Shown here: in pieces, positions 48,501 through 61,229 of the stretch
How positions within the stretch are numbered: position 1 is the stretch's first letter
How the letters are laid out: every line of letters starts with the position of its first letter
Assembly (NCBI GenBank): GCA_037043015.1
Contig: CM073327.1
Coordinates: forward strand, 14,428,727 to 14,492,726
DNA length: 64,000 nucleotides
From: Bryum argenteum
Lineage: Eukaryota; Streptophyta; Bryopsida; Bryales; Bryaceae
Reading direction: 5' to 3'
Program-made: the position numbers and the translations under genes
Notes under the pieces: generated by a model
What the model saw: only the letters and a program-made list of their open reading frames with translations
What the model was told of the DNA's origin: nothing
The model's database searches: none

Positions 48501-51500
48501 TCAACCCCTGAAAAGAACTCCAACTGATCCTTTCTGAGAATGTCGATAGTAGGATCTTGTTTAAAACTGACTAATTAGTCTAACTACCGTAATCTCATCA
48601 ATTAAACTACCTACTAACTTTTGAGAAATTGACCTTCTGGATCTTGGGATATTTCTGGGTAATGTTTGATTTGTTTGTAAAGAAAGCGTTTCTATTTTGA
48701 GTCAAGATGTGACTGGATTGGGCTCTTTCAAGTTTAGAAGTTAATGGAGAGGTTATCAAAGGATGGATGATAGACAGAATAGGATAGAAGGATTTGAATG
48801 TTGCTCAGAGAAATAAAAGAGTTCGGTGGTTTCGGAGTGATGTAATTACCTGGCGACTATCGATCCGCCGAATGGCGTAGGCCTGACCATCGGAGGACGA
48901 GATTCCCTTGAAGATCATCGTCCTCACACCAAATGCTGTGCTTGGAATCTCATCTTCCCGGTTGACATCCTCCAGGGGATACAGAGAGTGGAACCGTTGC
49001 ACCATCTCTGGTAAGTCAACAAGATCTTGCTCAGGGTCCAACTGCCATCGAAACAACAACGCAACATCATCAGCAGTAGATTCCCTCTCAAAAATCACCA
49101 ACTCTTGCAATTACAGAACAAAAACCTTACTAGCTAGCAAATCCCACACATATATTGTTACCTGATTGTGGGGTACGACATGCTGATATACTTCGGTGCC
49201 AGGTGATAATGTTAACGAGTAAGTATCCAATAAGGAACTGCACCTATTCTCCTCATTCAATGGCATGGACACTGAGGCTCTAGACGCAAAAGCGTGATAC
49301 TTTAGAGGATTCCAAAAGTAATAGAACAGGGCCCATATAATGTCTACACACCCTTTTCCTGTGGGCTCCCAATACTGACTGAAGTCTCCTATTAACAAGT
49401 TGGCACTGACGAATAGCTCTAGAATATCTGCTATCGAGTTGAGTTGGGACTGACGGATAAGTCTACAGCTATTAACTTAAGAAGCTGAATACATTATTCT
49501 TCTCATTTAGGCCAATGAATATTTCTATTTCTTGAACAGTCTGCTATAGGTTTGTCTACGAGAAAGCTTGTTCGGTGATTATACCTGAGCATGTATAAGG
49601 GAGTGACGACGACGGAGCTCCTCACGTAGCTGATCCGGAATGAACCGTGACCCAAGGGAAACAGTGCCAGCAGGGGAACTGTGCTGACCCCTCACAGAAC
49701 GTGATTCATTGCGCCCACCAGGAGAGCCAAATGCATGTGACAAACTGCTGATGCCTTGGCCGGGACCTAAGAAATAAGTCGCCCCGCCATGAGTCGCAGC
49801 TGCCACCGGAGACAACCCCGAAACTGGCGACGGCGACCTCATCGATGGCAGCCTCACCGACGTGCCCGAACCAGTTCGTTGACCCTGTAAGCCAACTGCC
49901 CATCCGTAAGATTCTCTATCCATAATAAAAGTCATGACAACCATAAAAGTCTGAATCGAAGACCTGGGAGAGTTGCTGCTGCTGCTGAAAGTGCTGTGAC
50001 TGCTGTTGTTGTATTCTTTGCCGTATTTGCTGTTGCTGCTGCAGTGCCTGCAGTTGCATTTGTTGCTGCATTTGTACCTGCACCAAAAAATGCTCAATCA
50101 ATGACCTGATTCTTAATCAAGTACTGGACAAGAGAGAATGTTCAGCGCACCTGCTGGTGCTGATGGTGTTGTTTAAGAGGAGACTGAGATACAGCAGGAC
50201 TTTGAGCTTGCTGAGGACCGCTAGCTTCAGAGGATAACTGCTCAGACTCTCGTCTTTCCGGAGAAAGATGATGGTGCTCTTGCCCTTGTTTGTCACCACC
50301 GGCTTCAGCAAGTGATTGGGCCTTCTCAGGAGTCTGAGCGCCTAAGCTTTGAGAATGTCTTATTGTGTATGGAGGCGACTGAGACTGTTGCTGCCATCCG
50401 CCACCAGACCATGTTGAGACACGATACTAATCCATCTCAAGAAACAATCACTCAAACAAAACTAGTACCTCGGAAGATTGTGAAGTCATCATTTGCTGTT
50501 GCTGCTTCTCAGGTGTCTGAGTTCTCTGAGGTGGACGAAGCGTATACGGAGCTGACTGCCCAGAGAATGCCTGATGCTGAACCTAAAGTCATAAAACAAT
50601 CCTCATTACGAAAGAGAAGCGGACTTCATGCACCCAATTCGGTCCATTCGATAATTATTAACTTGATTATCATCTAATTGAGCATACACTTGAATTGCTT
50701 TATTAGAGCCAAGTCCAAAGATTCGAGTGGAATTGCTAGTGAAAATCAGACATTAAGAAGAATACCTGCTGCTGCTGCAATTGAATATTTTGCATGTGTT
50801 GTAGTTGAGCCCTGACAGAGGATGGAGATGGCAGGCCGCCACCAAAGTTGTGAGAAAAAGAAGAACTGCTACCCACTTGTAAGACTCCCGTTCCATCCCC
50901 AACAATTCCCATACTAGCCATGGCATCTGGAGCCGGAAGCACTGAAAGACCCCCACTACTCCCAACCCTGGCCACCAAAACCATAACGTAAACATCGCTA
51001 GTAAGAGAAAAAGCCAAGAAATCATCAACTCAGAAAGAGTGCCATACCTGGCCAAGAAAGCTGGATTCGGAGGAGACATAGCGGTCATGCCAAGAGCAGG
51101 ATCATCTCCATCAGGCAAACGAAAGGAAGGAATAACAAGCTGCCCTTCCAAATAGTTGCTCATGGTACGAGCAGCGGCAGCGGCAGCGAGAATGTGAGCC
51201 TGAGCTTGAGCTTGCGCCTGCGCTCGTGCGGCAGCTTCATGTTGCATTTGCTGCTGAAGCGGCGACAATTGCTGTTGCCGAATTTGAGGCTGGGGAGCTA
51301 CAGTTGCCTGTCTGTTCGTCAGAAGGTGCTGCTGCGGCTGCCTCGATCTCGGTACGTAAGGAGCAGCACTAACTGCTGAGGCAACCGAGCCTCCTCCTCC
51401 GCCTCCTGATGGCACAAAAGGGGCCGCATTCGCACTTCCAATGCTCGCTCCTTGCACTGTTGAGGAGCCATTTGAAAACGCCGAAGGAACAAACGGTTGT

Positions 51501-53394
51501 GCGTTTAAGAGCGAGGAGATTCCGCTACTGGAAACTGCTGCTTCGGTAGTGGGAGTGCTATCGGGCTCGCTTGTTTGGGCATCTTTGGCTGCTGCATCCT
51601 GCTGGGTTGGAGATGTAGACACTGACGCTGTAAAAGTGGCTTGTGTAGTTACTGCATTGGATTTCCCAGGAGTCACTCCACCCCATGCGCTTAACGACGC
51701 CCTCTGCGCTGCTGCTACTGCCGCTGGTACAAATGCTGGTGCCGACACTGGTAGCCTGTTGTTTCTGATCGCAGCTGCACAGATGCAAACAGAGAATTAA
51801 GTCGGTTAAAGTTGACATGAAAGGGTTAGCTTATGGGAAGGAATCGTCACTACATTGAATTTCTTTCAACCCCCAGCTCTACTTTCATTTAATGAACTTA
51901 GCGAGCTGAACAAAAACGAGCTCGTACACCATTGCAATTCATACGAGTGATTCATAGACTCCTTACCAGCTGTACCAGGGCTCAAAGAAGTCGAGGTTGC
52001 AGAGGACCAAGAAGAGTACGCTACAGAGGCTGGTGCACTAGTAGCTGTAGCCGAGGACGAAGAAGGAGGCCTGCAGGGGCTCAGAAACCTGCTCATCAGT
52101 CCAGCTTTCGGGGCACACATCTAAAAGACTAAACATTACCTAATCACCCAAGCGAGTTCGTACAGAAACCTAAACAGGTTCGTATAAAAACCTAAACGAG
52201 TACTCGAAAGCTTCGATTACACTAGATCCTCAATATCACACAGCGTCAGGCGTTGGATCACTATCACGCTACGAGGCATGTTTTAGAGAGAGGATGAAAG
52301 CAAGTAGGACGCAGAAAAAAAGGTCGAAGATGTTAAAACACACGATAAGCAGTACTACGATAGAAGGCCCTGATACTTTGTGAAGTAGCAATGGTAGAGT
52401 ACACAATAGGAAATTGTTGCTTAAACATGTACCCTACCATTGCTACATCTGCAGAGGATCCTGTATTCTAGGTCAAAGTAGAAGTAGCTTACCCTGCACG
52501 AACTACTCCTGCGATTTCATGGTTGTACTCGCACCCGTTTTTCTCATTCTGGAAAACCAAAACAGGAAACGATAAGTCACCGAAAGATTGTCAGATTGCC
52601 GAAGACAGACAGTCGGTAAAGAGAAATGTATACCTTGCAGTATCCGGTGAGAAGAAGCTCCTTGCAGGCTTTCTCCCGCTTAGGTACTAACAAGCCACCG
52701 ATAAGAGTTAGAAACGAGAGCAACGTTCTGGCAAACATTCACCACCATTAGTGACCTCCTTAGTTGTTTTAACGTAAGTACGGTAGCAAGACTTAAGGAA
52801 GAAACAACAACCTGTCACATGCTGCAAACATCCAAGCAAAGTTCTAAGGTGATCAGGCTGCCTCAAGAGAAATCTCTGTGCAACAAGACCTGGCCGCCCA
52901 CAATAATCCATCAACAGTTAATGGCTATAGAACATTCCATCTATCGAAAGCCCCCACCCTCTGTCTGTGTGTGTGTGTGTTGGTATTAGTTCGAGCACCT
53001 TGTCGGTGACTTGACTACATTTGCACTTCCAAGATGTGGATATGGAACCCACCAGACTTTCCTGAGGACGCTCTATCAGCAGGATTGTGAGCGAAGTTGC
53101 ACTGATCACCAAAAAAGCAAGTCCCTGATGTTGCCCAGTAGCGACAAGTGACATTGCTGCACGCCAGAAAAAACCAAAAGACAACAAAAATTGCTCACAT
53201 TCTCAACCACCATTCACACCAGTTGTAAACGAATGAAGAAGGGAAAAAAAATGTGGAACCCTAATTGCATTACAAGATTAGCAAACGAATTGCCAAACTA
53301 AAGCTTAACTGGATTCTCCAGATAGCAATAGCACATTCAAAAACCCTAGACCTCACCGCTTCGGAACAACATTCTCCTTTTCAGCGAGCTCCAT
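45517..53394 (-). CDS. PAN3: PAN3, pseudokinase subunit of the PAN2-PAN3 deadenylase
   Basis: PAN3 recruits the PAN2 nuclease to poly(A)-bound PABP and starts cytoplasmic mRNA poly(A) shortening. Twenty exons, all phases closing, 1188 aa: 53357-53394, 53053-53156, 52634-52686, 52493-52548, 51967-52088, 51048-51774, 50766-50967, 50469-50582, 50151-50426, 49964-50077, 49585-49884, 49162-49299, 48850-49041, 48171-48395, 47820-48023, 46860-47075, 46516-46740, 46371-46430, 45691-45813, 45517-45594. Order: two CCCH fingers ([23 protein letters not shown] then GCEYNHE), Ser/Ala-rich part with four PAM2-like motifs ([33 protein letters not shown]), Gln-rich coiled part, pseudokinase (AIRRID; catalytic-loop region [20 protein letters not shown]), C-terminal knob ([29 protein letters not shown]). 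The exon starting at 49299 is the least certain. The leader probably has an intron ending at 53400 and several short upstream frames. Confidence 0.93.
47354..47484. repeat. 15-bp minisatellite in a PAN3 intron
   Basis: About nine imperfect units of GAAGAACCCTCATAG-type sequence in the intron between exons 47820-48023 and 46860-47075. Units drift from CTCATAG to CTCATGG to CTAATAG along the array. Confidence 0.9.
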
Positions 53395-55072
53395 AATACC
53401 TATAACAACTCTCCAAATCACAAAAGGGAGCTTCTCAAAGGATCATCTCTGCTTTATACTCGAAAGCTCCGAAGCTTCAGAGCGATTACGAATAAGAATT
53501 TCCTCAGGTCCTTGAAAAGAGGGGAACATTGAAAGGGAGGCTCTACAAAAAGGAAGGAAGGACCTCGATACTTTATACTACAAATATCTGGAACAGGCAG
53601 GCATCGAGATGAAAACAGGAAAGCTTCAATGACGATTACTGTTAAGAGTTCTCCAGGTCCTTGGGAAAGGGGAACACTAAGAGGAAGCTCCTACAAAATG
53701 GAAGGATCTCGACTACAAATTGCTAGACAGACCGATGAAAAGGTAAGGGAACTCAGAGTCAGAGCAAAAGGATTGAGTGAGTACCTGGCAAGGGGCTTTT
53801 GTGGTGAAGCACTCATTGCTGAAGCGGAGTGGGGTTTACGTCCATGACATTCTCAATCGTCGCTCGTCAACATCCTCAACAGGCTCTTCTTCTTCTTCAA
53901 CAGCAGCCTTGGAAAAGCTCATCCACAGTCTAACCTAGCTCTTTCACTAACATAGAACTCTAGAAGGTACACCAACGTAGAAGAAGAAGGTAAACTAGGG
54001 TTTCGAAACAAAAGTATGAGCAGGAGACGAGGAGGAGGACTGAGGTTTTACGATGAAATTCGCAATTCGCCAAAGCTCACCAACGCGGCACACCATCAAA
54101 TCCTTCACCGACATGACAATGCGCTCGCTTGCGAGCTCGCGCGCCACAACCAAAGGTCACAATGGCAATGCAAAACCGCAGTCGTCGTCGTAGTCATCGT
54201 CATCATCCTGAAATGAAATCGGAAATAGGAATGGATGTTGTGTGAATGAGAATCTGGTCGCAATTCACAAGCAATGAGAGGGGAGGGAGTTAGCGCTCGT
54301 TGTTGAGATGAGAATCCGGGATTCGGATTGTGAGTGAGAGCCACATTCGAGGAAGCTCTGAGAAGCTCTTAGAGTTCTCGCTTCCCACCCTGCCTTAGGG
54401 ATTGTTAGAGGGAAAGCAACAATGCCAAGTGAGGACTGGGAAAACAAACTCTGTGAGAATATTATAATGGAAATATATGTGAAAAAGCTGCTTGACCGGG
54501 AGCTCTGTTGCAACCGAGACTACGGAAGTGGGAAGTGGGGAAGACGACTCTCGCTTCTCCCTCTCTGCCACAATCAGCCCCAAAACAAAGATTTTCCTTC
54601 CTCATTTCATAGATCTCGCTACTTCCATAGATTTATGGCTCCTCGCTATCTACGAAGATAAGACTTCCGGACTCCGAATATTCTTACAACAAACCTAGAT
54701 TTCATCCCACTAGTCTAGGTAGTAACATCTACGTTATCCCTGATTATGTGTTTAGCCTCGTAAGGGGGTCACGGATCTTTTCCTGATGAAGATATGAGGG
54801 ATATCTATGAGTTGTAGATTTCAGAATTCGTTGGTGTCATTTTCCCATTTATGACTTTTCCCGAACAGTACGGAACTAAATCTAATGCGTTCGGGCAGGT
54901 GGACGGAAGTTTCATTCATCCACAAGATTCGGATGGGATTATATTCATCTATTCACGAAATTAAACCCAGAGTGGATGGATGGCGCTCAGGAGCGTCTTC
55001 ATCCATCCACGAAGTGGATGAAGATATTCTCAATAGCCCGCCGTTTTCTTCATTCATCCACTCGGAGGGCTT
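53395..55072. other. PAN3 leader/promoter side and intergenic gap, no gene seen
   Basis: For PAN3, a leader acceptor (TTATAG|GTATTATGG) abuts the start codon. A donor is plausible at about 53783 (TTGCCAG|GTACTC, minus strand), with upstream ATGs that give only short frames. The remainder up to the lysine-rich gene contains no recognisable protein. Confidence 0.5.
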
Positions 55073-55085
55073 AAACCCTAAACCC
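55073..55085 (+). promoter_or_regulatory. Telo-box (AAACCCTAAACCC)
   Basis: Two overlapping AAACCCTA units about 100 bp before the start of the lysine-rich protein gene. In plants, telo-boxes are common in promoters and leaders of translation and ribosome-biogenesis genes (established knowledge). Use here is inference. Confidence 0.5.
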
Positions 55086-55182
55086 TTCTGCACTGAGACT
55101 CTGTTTTCTTCTCTGTGTTTTGTCGAGAGATTTCTACCTGTCGAGATTTTTATCAAGATTTTTGTGTAGAGAGGTTGATAAG

Positions 55183-56134
55183 ATGGTGAAGAAGAAGAAG
55201 AAATCCAAGCGCGGTGATGATGATGCTATGGAGGATGACGCTGCTCCTGCAGTCGCTCCTGTTGTTGCAGACACCGAAGAAGGTACGCTGCTTTTGATTT
55301 TGTATGCATGTATCCGATTTTAGACTGTCGCTTTCGAAACTTCGTCGCTCAGATAAGCTTCTTGTCACATTGCAAGTGTCTGAGAATGACAAGCTAGGGT
55401 ACTTACATTGTAAAGTAAGTCAGTGCGAACATTTTTTTTATCAAATTAATCAAAAGCAAAGGAAAAGATGAGATGCAGACTCTCCTTGTATGGTTCATGG
55501 TTTATGAAAATTCTTTAGTGCTCTGCTGTGATCTTGTGACAATTCGATTCACATAATTATAGAGAATTGTATAGTGTATAAGCTCATGTTGAGTTATGTG
55601 AAACCTTTGTGTTGGATATCAGAGGAAGAAAGTAGGGTTATATGTAAGAACTGTGAGTTGGTGTTTCTGGTGTTATTCTTGTGTTAACCATTTTTGTGTA
55701 ATTCTTCCACAGCTATGGACACAGCAGAGGCCGATGAGGATGATGAGCCTACTGGTGCAGAGCTAGACTTACTTGCATCCAAAAAGAAAAAGAAGAAGAA
55801 GAGAGGACCCAAGTCCAATGCCCTTCAAATACAAGGGTACTAACTTTACCTTTGTTTGAGTGATTACGAAATGGAGTCACGAACTCACGGCTTCCTCATT
55901 GTTGTTAAGATGTGGTAGTTTCAATATATGCCATTCATTGTCTAATTTGTTTTGAATTGTGTTTGTTTTTTCAGGCTGGGCATAAAGAAAGAGGCACCGA
56001 AGCGGAAGGCTGTTGCCAAGCGAAAGGAGAAGTCGATAGAGAGAGCTTTGTTAAATATGGACAAGCAACAGGAGAAGCTGCAGAAAGATGGGGTGAAGGC
56101 AGAGAGAGTTTCCTCCTTGAAGAATTTGTATTAG
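55183..56134 (+). CDS. Small lysine-rich basic protein, unrecognised family
   Basis: Three exons, 55183-55282, 55713-55836 and 55975-56134, close in phase to give 127 aa. The protein starts MVKKKKKSKRG, passes through an acidic/Ala-rich stretch (DDAMEDDAAP; EADEDDEPTG), then a basic tract (SKKKKKKKRGPKS) and ends in a charged probable helix (KRKEKSIERALLNMDKQQEK) with a hydrophobic C-terminus, RVSSLKNLY. The alternation of acidic and K-rich blocks, together with the telo-box upstream, suggests a nuclear or nucleolar protein. That is inference, and I do not recognise the family. Splice signals are good (GAAG|GTACG; CCACAG; TTTCAG). Coding use is supported because frame is kept across both introns and the compositional pattern is continuous. 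Confidence 0.85.
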
Positions 56135-58099
56135 CTATTGTGATATTCATATTCTTTCTTCCATACCTTTCTGTCTGTTTCAACTTTTCTTGTCAGATAT
56201 TTAGTCAAATTAAAGCTATGCATGTCAGCGAGGCCAATGAAGAGTGCATGTAGCATGCAGTGATGGAGTCCTTCAACTTGTTTTTTCCGGTTCTAGGTTT
56301 CGAAAAGGAAACTTAGATCCTCTTCATGGAGGAGGCAGTAGAGTGCTCCAAAATGGAGCACTTCTACAATGGAGCACTTTAGTATCTTCACACATAGGTA
56401 CATAATAGCTTCTGCATGTAATAGTATTATACTATGTACTTACTAGTATGATTCCTGTTGTCCCGACGGGAAAGGTCTTTACATGGTACTTTTAAGAAAA
56501 GTATCCCGTGTATACCGTTTCCTCAAACGTTTTTTTTCTCCCTTTTTCTCTCTCTTTATTCATATTTTTTAATACACAAAAGAAGGTAGGTACGTTGGTA
56601 TGTTCGTAGGTTGGTAGGTTGGTACATTGGTGGGTAGGAAGGAATGCCAAACAGTATTTTATTATAGAAGTAGATTGCAAATATTATAGGGTGTCACTTT
56701 TGGGCACCATTTTTAGGTATTTTTAGGAATACCTATATTTCCAACTTAAGAAATTCTGAACTCATTGTAATTGTAGATGAGTCCAAAGATGACGATTCCA
56801 CTTGTTCTAGCCTTCTCATAATTTCCTCAAGCACAAAAATTGCTTGCACTAGTAACATCCCTATATTTCACATGCTCAAAATGGAGCCAATATTGAACAC
56901 GTGACTATAAGTCTGAGCCAATATTAAACACGTTACTATAGTCTGCATGAAGTATGAACATGTGGCGTATCGTTTTCATTAATGTTGTGATGAAGAGGAT
57001 TCTAAGGTCAACCTACCTATTTCCGTGCATTTAAGGGGTTCTTGGAATCCTTCATAAAATCAGATCATGAACTTTTTCTCTCACATCAACAAATGCAGCA
57101 GAAAATTAGTCCAAGTTGAATTATAATTATCTCAATAATTCTCCATTTACTATAAATTTCCAAAGTGGAAGACAAGTAGACCACTATAATGGGGCATAGG
57201 TGGGGCATTAAAGCGTGCGTTTCATTCCTTAATGCCCATCACACACCAACCCACATGTGGACAAGAACCACCCCGTGGGAGGAAAGCACCTAGCATTTGT
57301 GCAAGAGGCAAGTTATTAATGAGCTCCGCTTCGGGTGGTGAGATGCTCAGTTTAATATAGGCATGTAGAGTTCGGTTCTAGGAAGGCGCTCAGAAATAGG
57401 TTGTTCAACCATATTCGTTTTTAGTACCTCTGGTCCATGAGCTTTTCTGAATCTACTGAAACATGAAGATGAAATCATTCGTTACTTAATTATCGAAGTG
57501 TTGCTATGAGTTTGATGGATCGTTCTTTCAGAGCTTAACTTTACATGTTGTACAAAATTTAGAATATTTCATCACAATTAGTCATCTGAAGCTGACATCA
57601 TGATTTTCCCCTTCCTCAGAAGATGATGCGAACCAATGGTTGATTGTCCTCAATTTGCTTATATGTCATTTCGAGGGTGATAACTCTCCCTTCTATAAGT
57701 CTACAAAGGAGCAAAGAACTTAAATATTCATTTAGTTTTTGAGATGCTCGGTAACGTATTCAACTCAAGCCACATTCCATTCTTATTCTTTTCAGAGTAA
57801 AGTATTCTCTCAAATCTCCATGTACTGTAATGCTTTGTACAGCCACCTGGGATACCCAAGAGCAAAAAGAACACGAGGATCGATAATGCACCCGATCAAA
57901 TCAATCCGAACATGATGATAGTATCAGAATTGACATACGAGGAGATTGTATGAGCCCTGCAACCAAAGGAGGGCTTCAACTACAATGAGAAGCTACTACC
58001 GTAGTGTGGAAAGGAAAGGAAGGCTGGAAAAGAAGGCTAGATCATCTATTGTTGTGCTTCTGTTTACTCGTACATTGAGCTGCCAAGCAGATACCCTAC
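56135..58099. other. 3' ends of the flanking genes and AT-rich gap, no gene seen
   Basis: The lysine-rich gene and the ERD2-like gene converge here. The stretch around 56690-56900 resembles parts of 7120-7260 and 62700-62870, so an old dispersed repeat is present. No further gene is supported. Confidence 0.5.
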
Positions 58100-60543
58100 C
58101 TACACTACTCCAGAAGGCAGCCGCACCATCATCTGGCCGTCCATTACACTGTAATACCCCACCACATACAACACACATAACATTAATACAAAGGGACCAT
58201 CCGATAATCCACTAATCAGACTCTATGGTCAAAAGACAATTTTAATGCAATTTTAGCATGTCTCATTTGGAAGTAGATCATTCAGAAGTTCCGAGGTTTC
58301 AGGATTTGTGCACCCTCATAGGCAATTTGAATATTGTAGCTGAAGTATAAGATATCCATTATATACCTGAGAGGATGTAAATGTTGACTGAATTTATGGC
58401 ATGTTGGTAAGAAGACAATTTAGCATGAGTCCTTTGATTACAGGTATTCGGGATCATATTATAGCTGAGAATTGGTGGATCAATTATATGTTTGAGACGA
58501 TAAGTATGGGCACGTACCTTTTAACATAGTAGTAGCAAAAATCGGCCAAGATGGTTGTCTGTACAATCTCTGAGAAAAGGACCATCCCAGGCCACAATCC
58601 ATAGCCTAGTGCACTGAGCAGAAAGCTATGTCCATCTAGTACCTGAAACATCGCAGAAACAAAATGCAAACATTAGAAAGTGCTTACACAAAAGCAGTAA
58701 CTCATTTTCGAAGAGGCAGTACATACCTGAAGGATCCAGTGAGCACAACTCAGGAACCTTGCAATACCTAAAGCAAAGACGTAGTGAGCAGTAAATGGCT
58801 CAACAACCTGCACAAAAAACACACACCATCATTGATCAGATCTCGACACATTAAATAATCTCGATTTATTGTCCATACATTCATACATACCCTGGTGTTT
58901 TGCATAACGCGAAGCTGTGGCATGACGGATACGGCCTCCAAGTAAACGCAGAATGCCCACAGCACCCGGTTCACAATGTGGTGGCTGGTGCCTGGATGGA
59001 TCACCACGGCCAATATTGCACACGGAACCAGCTGCACATACATACCTCACTCACAAAATCAAATCCACATGCAAATTCATCGCTTACATTCCTTAAACCA
59101 ACAGTGTGCAATAAAATCTAACACGAAATGATATATAATCCCGACCGACTGAACTAAAAACGAAAACGAGACCAGTACTTACACTGAGTTGAGACCTGAA
59201 CCCTAAACCCTAATATGGGAAGAAGCTGAAAGTCACACTTATGGGGAATGAGCACACTCAATGCGAACTTAGTACATGATAGTACTCCAATCAAATGTGT
59301 ATACAATAGGCAACATTATCACATTCTGAGATTCTTCGGATAAAATGGCGAAGTGCAATTAGAGGGGTGGAGCTTAAGCAGCTTACCACATAGTGGAGAG
59401 GGAGATTGTCGAGATCGTCCGAAGTGGTGGACTTGAGCTTGAACCGCATCATGTAGATCACCCACGCAGTCGTGAGAAACGTGAAGAAATCCAGGAGCGT
59501 GTGAATGTCAGACTCCATCACCACACTACAGTAGAGTCGCACCATCAGAAATATCGCCGTCAGCTCTTGCGACTTCAACGATAGCCCTGCATGCACCACA
59601 CGACCCCATCAGTAAAAAAAAAGCTCGAAGCTATTAATGTGGACGTCCAGATTCAGACCACTGCAATCAGCGTGCTCACATTGATCACGACTGCCACCAG
59701 CACCATGAAAACCCAAAAGGAGAAAAGAAAAACCGACACTATATACAAGATATACACGATGGTATTTGAACAATTAGTATATGCTACAACCACAACTACT
59801 GATGAGTAAGATCAGAGCGCCATTACAGAGTGAACAATGAAGTCTGTTCGAGAAAGTAACAATCTTCTCCAATTTCTAATTCTTTACGACGGTGAGCATA
59901 CTACGACTGGATATAGTCACAACAAGAAACAACAAGACGTCTTACCAGTACAAGAGCCATGGATTCAGATACCTTACTTGGTACACAGTATACATTCTAT
60001 ATAACACTAATTGTGCAATACGTCACTTGCTACCACCAATAAGACTGAGAAAGCCCCATTTCAGCTCTTCCTAATTAAGTGAGTAATCAACAGTTTACAG
60101 ATGAATGTAACTACTTGAAATAGTCAGAACAAAAAGCGAGACGTTCTTACCGTAACAGAGACCACAGATTCAGAGACCTTACAGTTACATTCCTTAGAAG
60201 ATGATACATCGATTGCTACCAACAAGTCTATTGATGAGTAAGAAGATTGAGCTTCTTGCTAATTGGAGAAGTAACAATGCTTCTTAACAACCCTTAGTAG
60301 TGAGAGTAGTAGCATCTTACCAGCACATGTCTTCTCCTTCATGAGCTTGTAAATGAGGCAGCCAATACCGACAGCATGGATGAATTCCGCGGCGACAAAC
60401 AGATTATCATGATCCCGAATCACAAAGCGCAAGAACACGAGCAAGACAATGCCAGTGAGCACACCAAGCGCGCCTTTCACCTTCGGAGGCTGCTTTTTCA
60501 CCCACCACACTGCCGTCTGCACAGGGTTCCGTGCTCGCCTCAT
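58100..60543 (-). CDS. ERD2-like (ER lumen protein-retaining receptor family) membrane protein
   Basis: Member of the KDEL-receptor family, the plant ERD2-like branch; true ERD2 retrieves H/KDEL cargo from Golgi to ER, and this longer branch is less well defined. Six exons, 60321-60543, 59387-59586, 58891-59031, 58727-58807, 58518-58642 and 58100-58148, join in phase to 272 aa, the usual length. An N-terminal extension (MRRARNPVQTAVWWVKKQPP) precedes seven predicted membrane spans. Family blocks: DHDNLFVAAEFIHAVGIG, KTCAGLSLKSQELTA, RLYCSVVME, FWAFCVYLEAV-type sequence (here LWAFCVYLEAVSVMPQLR), VEPFTAHYVFALGIARF, HWILQVLDG and ADFCYYYVKS. The last exon adds MVRLPSGVV. A 5' UTR intron (60573-60753) has good splice signals. 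No defects are visible. Confidence 0.95.
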
Positions 60544-60754
60544 CGCTAACCAAATCCCTGATCTCACACAACCTGCAATAAACAACAATAAAACAAACCC
60601 CCTCTGCTGCTGAGCCCTAAACCCTAGACCTCACAAAACAAAAAAACCCAACAAAAATGAAACACACCCCAAGCTCCAGAATCAAGACGATCGAAGAGTG
60701 AGGTAAGCAAATGCGCCAATTAGGGTTCGCAAACAACACACTACTGTACTAACC

Positions 60755-61229
60755 TGGTTTGGTTTGTGGGTTGTGCGCAAAAAGTGTGGGCGAAATTCCT
60801 TTCGATGGTTTCAGGAATCAGAGGCTCGGTCGAGGCATTGGATTTGGTTAACGAGGTGATTGCGGGGTTTGACGATTGTCCCTCCCTGCTCTGGGAGAAC
60901 GTGATTGTTGCTGTGGAGCTCGCTGGTAGGGTACAGTAGTGGTAGATTTGGTGGAATCTAGGGAGGGTGAAGATGTGGTGCCCGGGTCAAGGGGGTACAC
61001 CAGGCTAGGCAGCATGGAGTTGGTCGTCGTGACACATGGGTGGCATCAATTGGGGCTATGCCGTCATGAGGGGACCCATTGGGGAGTTGACTCATGAAAA
61101 GAAAAAGAAAAGCCCAATTGCAAAGAAGATGCCAATTACCTCAATTTCGTTAAAATGGCATTTTGGGTAATGTAAATTGCTCCAAATTGGTGCCACCATG
61201 TTGGTTGGAGGAAGCTAGTCTCAAATTAA
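60755..61229. other. ERD2-like upstream region
   Basis: Leader and promoter side of the ERD2-like gene. 61014-61190 is one half of a direct repeat whose other half is 62476-62660 (shared ATCAATTGGGGCTATGCCGT). No gene is seen. Confidence 0.55.

Noticed and set aside
49579-50097. A 172-codon continuous minus-strand frame read as one PAN3 exon
   Set aside because: The upstream half is in the wrong frame. The Gln-rich exon 49964-50077 and exon 49585-49884 are joined by splicing, which restores the phase.
52708-52914. Minus-strand frame [14 protein letters not shown] between the first two zinc-finger exons of PAN3
   Set aside because: Skipping it joins the finger exons in phase (53053 to 52686) with good splice sites. 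It fits an intron and has no similarity to PAN3 that I recognise.
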